Source of the DNA: Candidatus Polarisedimenticolaceae bacterium
GTDB lineage: Bacteria; Pseudomonadota; Gammaproteobacteria; Chromatiales; Chromatiaceae
Assembly (NCBI GenBank): GCA_021648685.1
Contig: JAKISI010000005.1
Span: 1-64,000, forward strand
Length of the DNA: 64,000 nucleotides
Direction of reading: 5' to 3'
The translations under genes and the position numbers were made by a program. Under the pieces are notes generated by a model, which had not been told where the DNA came from, did not search any database, and saw only the letters and a program-made list of their open reading frames with translations. Below are positions 34,399 to 41,433 of this stretch, piece after piece (the stretch's first letter is position 1; every line of letters starts with the position of its first letter).

Positions 34399-35748
34399 AT
34401 GAAGATCGCAATGTTGAGTCCCTTGTCCTGGCGCACACCGCCGCGCCATTATGGCCCTTGGGAAAACGTGGTCAGCCTGCTGACCGAAGCGTTGCTGGAG
34501 ATGGGTATAGATGTGACCCTGTTTGCGACCGGTGATTCCATTACCCGTGGCAAGCTTGCCTGGGTTTGTGAGCGACCCTACTCAGAAGACCCCTCGATCG
34601 ATCCAAAGGTCTGGGAATGCCTGCATATTGCAGAGGTATTCCGGCGGGCGGATGAGTTTGATCTCATTCACAATCAGTTCGATTTTCTGCCGCTCAGTTA
34701 CAGTGGTTTTACCAATACGCCGCTGGTCACGACTATCCATGGCTTCTCTTCGCCGTCGATTTTGCCGGTTTATAAAAAGTACAATGAGCGGACTCACTAT
34801 GTGGCGATCAGTGAGGCCGACAAGAGCCGTGAACTTGATTACATTGCAACCATCCATCATGGCATCGATCTCGCGCAATTTCCCTATCGCGAAGAGGCGG
34901 GAGACTACCTGCTGTTCTTCGGGCGTATTCACCACCACAAGGGGGTTCACGAAGCCATTGAGGTGGCGCGCAGGACTGGCATCCGGCTGATGATCGCCGG
35001 GATCGTGCAGGACGAAGCCTATTTCCAGGAACAGGTTGAGCCGCATATCGATGGGGTTAGCGTGGAATACATCGGCTCCGTCGGGCCGGAAAAAAGAGAA
35101 GAGGTGCTGGGCGGTGCGCTGGTCCTGTTGCACCTGATCCACTTCGACGAGCCATTTGGGCTGAGCGTGGTCGAGTCCATGGCCTGTGGTACGCCGGTGA
35201 TCGCCTTTGAGCGGGGCTCCATGCCGGAACTCATTCGTGACGGCGTCACCGGGTTTATTGTGGCCGATACGGACGCCGCCGTGCAGGCGGTGGGAAGGAT
35301 TGATGCACTTGACCGGCGCGCCTGCCGGGACGAGATTGAGGAACGCTTTACCAGCCGGCACATGGCGCGCGCCTATCTGGATGTCTACCAGAGAATCCTC
35401 GACCAGCGGGAGAACTATCGACCGTGGGGACACTATGAAGACCTGCTCGAACGGGACGATCACAAGATCAAGGAGATCATCGTAAAACCGGGCGAGCGGC
35501 TGAGTCTGCAGAAGCACCAGCGCCGAGCAGAGCACTGGGTCGTGGTCAGCGGCGAGGCGCTGGTCACCGTGGGGGATAAGGAAATCCTGCTCAAGCCGGG
35601 GCAGTCCGTGGATGTCCCAAGGGGTGCAGTACACAGAATTATGAACCCCGGTGACATTCCTCTGGTCCTGGTAGAGGTGCAAATGGGGGATTATTTCGGC
35701 GAAGATGACATTATCCGGCTGGAGGATGATTATGACCGCTGCTCGTAA
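34399..35748 (+). CDS. GT4 glycosyltransferase fused to a type II phosphomannose isomerase cupin
   Basis: A 449-residue two-domain protein. Residues 1-340 are a GT4 transferase (MKIAMLSPLSWRTPPRHYGP, TTIHGFSSPSILPVYKKYNE, YLLFFGRIHHHKGVHEAIEV, and the EX7E-type DEPFGLSVVESMACGTPVIA). Residues 345-449 are a cupin of the mannose-6-phosphate isomerase type II family (YRPWGHYEDLL, then SLQKHQRRAEHWVVVSGEAL, DVPRGAVHRIMNPGD), with metal-binding Gln/His/Glu/His visible. That cupin is normally fused to mannose-1-phosphate guanylyltransferase (AlgA/ManC), so the fusion is unusual. The ATG at 34399 is chosen because the GT fold begins there. The stop overlaps the next GH130 gene by 17 bases. Confidence 0.85.
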   Translation: MKIAMLSPLSWRTPPRHYGPWENVVSLLTEALLEMGIDVTLFATGDSITRGKLAWVCERPYSEDPSIDPKVWECLHIAEVFRRADEFDLIHNQFDFLPLSYSGFTNTPLVTTIHGFSSPSILPVYKKYNERTHYVAISEADKSRELDYIATIHHGIDLAQFPYREEAGDYLLFFGRIHHHKGVHEAIEVARRTGIRLMIAGIVQDEAYFQEQVEPHIDGVSVEYIGSVGPEKREEVLGGALVLLHLIHFDEPFGLSVVESMACGTPVIAFERGSMPELIRDGVTGFIVADTDAAVQAVGRIDALDRRACRDEIEERFTSRHMARAYLDVYQRILDQRENYRPWGHYEDLLERDDHKIKEIIVKPGERLSLQKHQRRAEHWVVVSGEALVTVGDKEILLKPGQSVDVPRGAVHRIMNPGDIPLVLVEVQMGDYFGEDDIIRLEDDYDRCS

Positions 35749-36679
35749 TCCTCCGGTAATCGAACGCTGCCCGGCCAACCCGATTCTGACCAAAGACGAC
35801 ATCCCCTATCCGGTGGAGACCGTGCACAACGCTGGCATGGCACGGTACGACGGCCGCACCATCATGCTGTTTCGATCCCACCTGCGCAGTGGCCGGTCAA
35901 TCATCGGTATCGCCAAGAGTGAGGATGGCTTCAAATTCACCGTCGGCCCGGAGCCGTTTTTGGTGCCATCGACAGAAGGCATCTTTGGAGAGTATGAGGC
36001 CTTCGGTGTGGAGGATCCTAGAATCTCATGTATTGACGGGGAATATCTAATTACCTACAGCGCCTATTCGCGCCATGGTGTGCGCATCGGGCTGGCCAGG
36101 ACCCGGGACTTTCGCTCCGTCGAACGGGTTGCGCTGATCACGCAAGCTGACATGCGCAATGTCGTCATCTTCCCGCAGCGGTTCAACGGCCGTTACGCCC
36201 GCCTGGATCGCCCCCATTCGGAGATCAGCCCCTGGTCTGTGTGGCTTTCATGGTCGCCGGATCTGGTGCACTGGGGTGATTCAGAGGTGGTGATGAAGCC
36301 GGTGCAATATCACTGGGATGAGTCGAAAATTGGTCCCGGTGCGACCCCGATCCGCACCGGGAGCGGCTGGCTCAGCATCTACCACGGAGTATTCGAGACC
36401 ATGGACGGAGCGGTCTATCGCCTCGGCGTGGCGCTGCACGATCTTGCCAATCCGGCGAAGATTATCGGCGTCTCGGACGAATGGGTGCTGGCTCCGGAGG
36501 ATCCATGGGAGATCATGGGCTATGTCCACAACGTTGTCTTTACCTGCGGTGCAGTCGCGGATGACGACGGCGGCGTGAAGATTTACTGGGGTGGTGCAGA
36601 CACCGTAATGTGCGCTGGAACCGCGCGCCTCGACGACCTGGTAGATCTGTGCCTCAGTAACAGCCGAGCACCCTATTAA
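35732..36679 (+). CDS. GH130-family beta-mannoside phosphorylase-like protein
   Basis: A 315-residue GH130 protein of standard length. Motifs: PVETVHNAGMARYDGRTIML, FGVEDPRISCIDGEYLITYS (catalytic Asp block), HWDESKIGPGATPIRTGSGW, WLSIYHGVFETMDGAVYRLG and EIMGYVHNVVFTCGAVADDD. Members cleave beta-mannosides with phosphate to give alpha-mannose 1-phosphate. GGAGG 6 bases before the ATG at 35732 fixes the start, inside the end of the GT4-PMI gene. The overlap implies co-translation with that transferase. The precise substrate cannot be read from the sequence. Confidence 0.87.
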   Translation: MTAARNPPVIERCPANPILTKDDIPYPVETVHNAGMARYDGRTIMLFRSHLRSGRSIIGIAKSEDGFKFTVGPEPFLVPSTEGIFGEYEAFGVEDPRISCIDGEYLITYSAYSRHGVRIGLARTRDFRSVERVALITQADMRNVVIFPQRFNGRYARLDRPHSEISPWSVWLSWSPDLVHWGDSEVVMKPVQYHWDESKIGPGATPIRTGSGWLSIYHGVFETMDGAVYRLGVALHDLANPAKIIGVSDEWVLAPEDPWEIMGYVHNVVFTCGAVADDDGGVKIYWGGADTVMCAGTARLDDLVDLCLSNSRAPY

Positions 36680-36810
36680 TCTGCCCGGCCGTCATGAGCC
36701 AGGAAGGAATACACTTGGAAGTCAGAGCCCGGAAGGTGGACTAGGAGGCCGTAGGCGAGGTGGATTGAGAACCTCACGCTGTCGGAACAGTGCGCCCCTC
36801 CCCCCGAAAA

Positions 36811-38208
36811 TCACCAAACGAAGAACATCAGCACCCAAGAGAGCATAACGACACCAGTGCCCGCCATGGTGACAAACCAGGCGCCCCATCGCCGCCAGGC
36901 CGGAACCCCTTCAAAAGCCGCCAGCATGCGCCAGACAAGCTGTCCGCTCCAGAGCACTGCCACAATCAACAGGGCAATGCGCAGATCCGTTACCCACCCA
37001 AGCTCAAGCCGCTCCGCCTTGAGCATACCCACCGTCAGCGCAGAGAGCCCCAGAAATACACTGATCCCGGCCAGTGGCGTCAGGCCATAGGCGAGCCGCC
37101 ATGGTAGCCCCCGGTATCCGAGCAGCCTGCCTGCCAGCCGCAGAGCCAGCAGGATTGCCCCCCCGATCAACAGGGTGGTAATACCGATATAGAGCAGGAT
37201 AACCGCACCATCCAGCCAACTGAAGAGGTCATTGGTTTCAGGGTAATGCGTCAACACCCACCAGGGCGCATTGGCTTGCAGCGGCCAGAAGATGTCAAGG
37301 TCAATCAGCCATTCGGCCAGCCCCTGCTTGAGTGCAACGAACCAGGGGGAGGCCGACCACTGGAAGGAACCGGTGGCAAGCCCCAATATGCCGAATACCA
37401 GCAGCAGCACCTCCCACCGTGAGACATCCGCCTCTTGCAGTGAGAGGATCTCCCGATTTGGAGAGCGGGCGGTCAGGGCTACGGCATCACGGTGTCCACT
37501 GCAACGCCCGCACATGTGACAGGCGCTGTTGCCGGTCATGGTACGAATATTGATCAGCGGCGCACAGTCAACCGCCGGGATACGGGACGGGGCGCGTTCC
37601 CATCTCTCCCTGTCCACCCGAAAATGGATCGGGGCGAGGCGTGACAGCAGCGCAAACACGCCATTGGCCGGACACAGATGTCGACACCAGACCCGCTTAC
37701 CCTTGCCATAGAGAAAGCCGACCAGCATGGCCACAACTGTAGAGCCGCCCAATATCAGAAGCGCCGCCTTGGGGTATTCATAGACACTGATCAACTGGCC
37801 ATAAAGTGTGATCACCACAAAGGCGACAAAGGGCCACCCATCCCACTGCATCCATACCGGTATAGCGCCTCCCCTGCCATGTCGACTGGCCCACTCAGAC
37901 AGCGCGCCTTCCGGGCAGAACACCCCGCACCAGGCGCGTCCCAGCAACATCATGCTGATCATTACAAACGGCCACCAGATCCCCCAGAAGATGAACTGGG
38001 CAAACAGGATCAAATTTTCATAGAGGTGGACATATTCCAATGGCAGCGGCAAAAATGCCGGCCAGACAAGCAGCACCAGAAAAAAAACGACCACAACCCA
38101 CTGGGTGGTCTGAATGGCGCGCCGGTTGCGTTGCATCCACTCCCCCACTGCCGCCAATCTTGAGGTGCCCCCCGGTGCATACCCGCTCTCTACTGTCAGT
38201 TCGCTCAT
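36811..38208 (-). CDS. Membrane polyferredoxin of the P19/Ftr iron system (FtrD-like)
   Basis: A 465-residue inner-membrane protein with about eight helices and NosR/NapH-like cysteine motifs: LGRAWCGVFCPEGALSEWAS, VWCRHLCPANGVFALLS and a third set ending CHMCGRCSGH. Proteins of this kind (FtrD) accompany periplasmic P19/FtrA and permease FtrC and are thought to supply or remove electrons during ferrous iron uptake. It is the last gene of a three-gene minus-strand operon after P19 and a porin. No Ftr1 REXXE motif is found in it or nearby. Confidence 0.78.
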   Translation of the reverse strand: MSELTVESGYAPGGTSRLAAVGEWMQRNRRAIQTTQWVVVVFFLVLLVWPAFLPLPLEYVHLYENLILFAQFIFWGIWWPFVMISMMLLGRAWCGVFCPEGALSEWASRHGRGGAIPVWMQWDGWPFVAFVVITLYGQLISVYEYPKAALLILGGSTVVAMLVGFLYGKGKRVWCRHLCPANGVFALLSRLAPIHFRVDRERWERAPSRIPAVDCAPLINIRTMTGNSACHMCGRCSGHRDAVALTARSPNREILSLQEADVSRWEVLLLVFGILGLATGSFQWSASPWFVALKQGLAEWLIDLDIFWPLQANAPWWVLTHYPETNDLFSWLDGAVILLYIGITTLLIGGAILLALRLAGRLLGYRGLPWRLAYGLTPLAGISVFLGLSALTVGMLKAERLELGWVTDLRIALLIVAVLWSGQLVWRMLAAFEGVPAWRRWGAWFVTMAGTGVVMLSWVLMFFVW

Positions 38209-38228
38209 CTATCTCTCCTGTTCCCCGG

Positions 38229-39683
38229 CTAGAAATTCCACTGCGTTCGCAGACCAAAGGCGGTTATGCCGGAGGCTGAACGATTGCCACCCGGATGGCG
38301 TATATATTGAAGGTTGGGTGACAGCTCGAACTGGCTGTTCAACCGGTAGCGGTAATAAAGTTCTGCCACCTGTTCATCCCCACTGGCGCGATAACCATAA
38401 TCGGGGATGCCATCCGCATCCGCATCGACGCTGAGTGAGGCACGCTGAAACTCATCCGAGGTATTCAACCAGCCAAGTGCGACACCCAAAGCATCGCCAC
38501 CTCTTCCCCAATAGCTGCCGCCAAACTCGGCTCCAAAGGTCACTGCCTGATCGAAGGCCGCATCACCCTCTGCCTGAAACCCATAGCGCAGGAACAGCGT
38601 CGTGTAGTCATCAACCTGCTGGTCGAAACTGATGCCCACACCACTGTGAACATCTACAGTGCCATCAAAATTTTTCCCACGACCATTACGCCAGCCATAC
38701 AGACGGTAGTTGCCGGCCAATCCTCCAAAGAACCGCTGCCCGGTTTCGGCCTGAACGATTATGAACGGTGAGTCAAAGGAGTCTGAGAAGCTTGCCCCCT
38801 CTCCTGTACCAAACAGGCCGAGCGAAATGCCATAACTAACCGGTCTGTAAAAATCGTTGATGTAGGCAAATCGCAGTCCCGGCGAGTAACCAAACTCATC
38901 CACACCCACATCACCATCAACATCCAGCAACGGATTGTTCACGAATGACTGGTTTATGAAGCCGCGGGTCTCATCATCGGCAATGGCATTCTGATCGAAG
39001 AAGATAAAGGGATCTATCTTGCCCACATTGAACTCAATGTGCCGGCGCGACCGGTCCGGGTTCCCGCCCAGTGGCAGCGGTATGTCAAGTTGATACCAGG
39101 CCTCGGCCAGTAGCACAGTGCTGTCTGAGGTCTCGGAACCGGGACGCTGAAAGCTGGTTGAATTGAGCGAGGAGAAGGCTCCACCAGGGTTCTCCAGCCC
39201 CAGGCCCTGGCCCATGCGAAAGTGGGCAAACAGAAAGCCCTCGGCATTGCCCAGGCTGCCTGCCGGCAGACTGACCGTGGCATCGGCGCGGTAATTGAGT
39301 TCAGCATCTCTATCATCCACAGCCGTTGCGTCAGTGCGCGCTTGTGCCATCATGGTAAAGCCCACATCGGTACGGATACCCTCCAGCGAATCCACAGTTC
39401 TGGCCGCCTGGCGATAGCTGTTGACCTGTGACTCTACCGCCTTGAGCCGCGCCGCAACCTGAGGCTCTTCAGCACTAATATAAGGTGTTTCCAAAGAGTG
39501 TTGCAGCGCTGCATTCTCAGCCTCCAGCTGTTCGATACGTCTCTCCATGGCCTCCAGCCGCTGCAGAATCCTGGCATTCAGGGTCTCCTCTGCCAGAATA
39601 CCGGGAGAAGCCACCATCCCCAGTGCCAGGGCAGCCAAAACAGAGCCACCTGATCGTTTTCGTTCAAGCATACTCATACTCAA
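38229..39683 (-). CDS. Outer-membrane porin-like beta-barrel with N-terminal coiled coil
   Basis: A 484-residue exported protein. A signal peptide (VLAALALGMVASPGILAEE) is followed by a coiled coil (RLEAMERRIEQLEAENAALQ) at about 38-90, then alternating beta strands ending in a terminal aromatic residue (FGLRTQWNF stop), the mark of an outer-membrane barrel. It resembles OprB-like carbohydrate porins and trimeric coiled-coil porins. Its start overlaps the P19 stop by 4 bases, and polyferredoxin follows after 20 bases, suggesting a role in metal passage rather than sugar uptake, though this is inference. Confidence 0.75.
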   Translation of the reverse strand: MSMSMLERKRSGGSVLAALALGMVASPGILAEETLNARILQRLEAMERRIEQLEAENAALQHSLETPYISAEEPQVAARLKAVESQVNSYRQAARTVDSLEGIRTDVGFTMMAQARTDATAVDDRDAELNYRADATVSLPAGSLGNAEGFLFAHFRMGQGLGLENPGGAFSSLNSTSFQRPGSETSDSTVLLAEAWYQLDIPLPLGGNPDRSRRHIEFNVGKIDPFIFFDQNAIADDETRGFINQSFVNNPLLDVDGDVGVDEFGYSPGLRFAYINDFYRPVSYGISLGLFGTGEGASFSDSFDSPFIIVQAETGQRFFGGLAGNYRLYGWRNGRGKNFDGTVDVHSGVGISFDQQVDDYTTLFLRYGFQAEGDAAFDQAVTFGAEFGGSYWGRGGDALGVALGWLNTSDEFQRASLSVDADADGIPDYGYRASGDEQVAELYYRYRLNSQFELSPNLQYIRHPGGNRSASGITAFGLRTQWNF

Positions 39684-40246
39684 TACCCACCACGCTTGCC
39701 GATACCGGCGTAGATAAAATCAAACTCAACAGTGAAAGGTTTAAACCAGGGGCGTACCCCGGTGAGGCGGTCGGTGTGACGCCCAAAGTGTTTACCCGCC
39801 GGGTTCTCTGGGGAGGATGGAGGATAGATGGTGTATTTGACCTGGTACCTGCCCGGCCCCATGAGCTTGATGTTATCACCATAGTGCGGGCCATCATTGG
39901 CCACCATGGGCATAAAATCACCGGTTATCGTTTGGTCAACACCTTTCTTGCTGACCTCATATTTGACGTGGAGATAAGGAATCCATTCACCCTCACTAAA
40001 ACCGTTAGCATTTATATCCAGGGCGCGGATATCAGCCTCGATATGTATGTCTGATTTTTCCGCAGGCCGCATCATGCCTCCTGGCTCCATGCGTATCGGC
40101 TGCAGGTAGACTGCTGCAATCTCCATCCCGTAGCGCTGCTCAGGCACGCCGATGGTGTACTCCAAAGCCAGCGTGACCCCTGTGGTCAAGAGCAACCCCA
40201 GGCCAGCAACAAAGGAGATAAAGGTCTGTTTTTTAGGCTTTTGCAT
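39680..40246 (-). CDS. Periplasmic iron-binding protein P19/FtrA
   Basis: A 188-residue exported protein. After the signal peptide (ISFVAGLGLLLTTGVTLALE) come the P19 signatures EYTIGVPEQRYGMEIAAVYL, EADIRALDINANGFSEGEWI, GDFMPMVANDGPHYGDNI (His/Met metal site) and RHTDRLTGVRPWFKPFTVEF. P19 binds copper and iron and works in ferrous iron uptake under limitation. The ATG at 40246 has GGAGG 6 bases before it and is preferred over a start 30 bases upstream. A Fur box lies about 160 bases upstream. Confidence 0.92.
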   Translation of the reverse strand: MQKPKKQTFISFVAGLGLLLTTGVTLALEYTIGVPEQRYGMEIAAVYLQPIRMEPGGMMRPAEKSDIHIEADIRALDINANGFSEGEWIPYLHVKYEVSKKGVDQTITGDFMPMVANDGPHYGDNIKLMGPGRYQVKYTIYPPSSPENPAGKHFGRHTDRLTGVRPWFKPFTVEFDFIYAGIGKRGGY

Positions 40247-40400
40247 TAAGTCCTCCAAAAGTGTAATGAGACGCATTAGCGTTACTGATGCAAATTTTTT
40301 AGGCTAAAAACCACTTTGCCAGGAGAGTGCTTCCAGGAAAATCTGCACTGTAAGTGGGTGTGCTATCGTGCAGCAGAGAGTTTGTAGCCTAAGCTGATGC

Positions 40401-40424
40401 AAACGATAATGATTATCATTTGTG
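40401..40424. promoter_or_regulatory. Fur box upstream of the P19 operon
   Basis: AAACGATAATGATTATCATTTG is a near-perfect match to the 19-base Fur consensus GATAATGATAATCATTATC, centred near 40414. It lies about 160 bases before the P19 start and about 200 bases from the nrdG stop. Iron repression of the P19-porin-polyferredoxin operon is the expected outcome. Confidence 0.8.
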
Positions 40425-40522
40425 TTGTCAAGCCTTGGGGCAACGCTTCAACACCTGCCTTGAGGAGACAAAACCAGATGCTGGTTTTTTCTATTTCTGG
40501 CCGAAGTTAAGGTTGGATTGGA

Positions 40523-41218
40523 TTAAGAGACTGTCCGCACTATAAAACTTGGGAACATCCTCTCCAGCTGCCCCAATAGCGCGGTATCACGGAAGAAGAC
40601 GGCATTTTCCACTGGGTTTGGGTGGTTCGCATCCCCCACCGGACGGCAGGGCTGGAGCACATAGTGGGTTACGCCAAAACCGGCCAGCTCTTTGGCCAGC
40701 TCAAGCAGGGTTTCATGGCTAAAAAAATGGGGGTCGACAGTGGTGCGCACCTCATAGGCTATGCCGCTCTCCAGCAACAGCGCCAGGCTCTCTTCTGCCT
40801 TGGCGCCGCTTCCGCTGACCCCCGTGAGCTGCGGGTAATGTTCAAATGATCTCTTGATATCGAGACCCACCCAATCCAGCAGCGGCAGTAGCCGCTGGAG
40901 TCGGCCCGGGTGGGTACCTGCAGTGTGCAGTGCCACCTTGAACCCCATTGATTTGACGCCCTCCATGGCATCCGCCAGCCCTGATTGAAACAGAGGCTCC
41001 CCACCACTGAAGACGACACCATCAAGCAGTCCACGCCGTGGCTCCAGAAAGGCCTGCAACATCGGCCAATCTTCTCCACCATGGTCAATCGGCAGCAGAT
41101 GCGGATTGTGACAATAGGGGCAGCGCCAGGCACACCCCTGGCAAAATACAACCGCCGCCAGGTGGCCTGGGAAATCAATGGTGGTCAGTGGCGTCAGGCC
41201 GCCGATGCGGAGCTGCAT
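40523..41218 (-). CDS. nrdG: Class III ribonucleotide reductase activating enzyme
   Basis: A 231-residue radical SAM enzyme that generates the glycyl radical on the anaerobic reductase. The cluster motif is FCQGCAWRCPYCHNPHLLP (CxxxCxxC), followed by GVVFSGGEPLFQSGLADAM and LDWVGLDIKRS. It is the longer NrdG2/PflA-like form (about 230 residues) rather than the 150-residue E. coli type. Its start overlaps the end of the glycyl-radical peptide gene by 25 bases. Confidence 0.93.
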   Translation of the reverse strand: MQLRIGGLTPLTTIDFPGHLAAVVFCQGCAWRCPYCHNPHLLPIDHGGEDWPMLQAFLEPRRGLLDGVVFSGGEPLFQSGLADAMEGVKSMGFKVALHTAGTHPGRLQRLLPLLDWVGLDIKRSFEHYPQLTGVSGSGAKAEESLALLLESGIAYEVRTTVDPHFFSHETLLELAKELAGFGVTHYVLQPCRPVGDANHPNPVENAVFFRDTALLGQLERMFPSFIVRTVS

Positions 41219-41394
41219 AAGGGGGCTGTCTCCATTGCATGTTCAACAAAGTGTCGACGCTCTGTGTGTTCACTCCGTTTACCGGGGTTGAACGAGGTTA
41301 CCGGGCGGTGATAGCCCATGACCCGGGTCCAGACCTCGCAACGCTGGCGCTCATCGTCAGAGAGTGTGACTGCTGGGTTATTGCTGTTTGACAT
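41194..41394 (-). CDS. Stand-alone glycyl-radical peptide of class III ribonucleotide reductase
   Basis: A 66-residue protein whose core CEVWTRVMGYHRP, then SFNPGKRSEHTERRHF, aligns with the last 35 residues of canonical NrdD (TRRVCGYLGSPDARPFNAGK in E. coli, with the radical glycine in GY). The main NrdD here ends before this region, so the peptide should complete the enzyme, much as YfiD repairs pyruvate formate-lyase. GAGGAG lies 9 bases before the ATG. It sits between nrdD (39-base gap) and nrdG (25-base overlap), so all three are co-transcribed. The residue before the GY is Met instead of Cys. Confidence 0.82.
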   Translation of the reverse strand: MSNSNNPAVTLSDDERQRCEVWTRVMGYHRPVTSFNPGKRSEHTERRHFVEHAMETAPLCSSASAA

Positions 41395-41433
41395 GGTTGT
41401 AACTCCTCTTTGGTAAAAAAGTTGGGGGAATGG

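Noticed and set aside
36680-36810. Possible small gene or terminator between the second GH130 gene and the polyferredoxin
   Set aside because: No frame with a start and SD, and no stem followed by a T-run, was found in this convergent 131-base gap.
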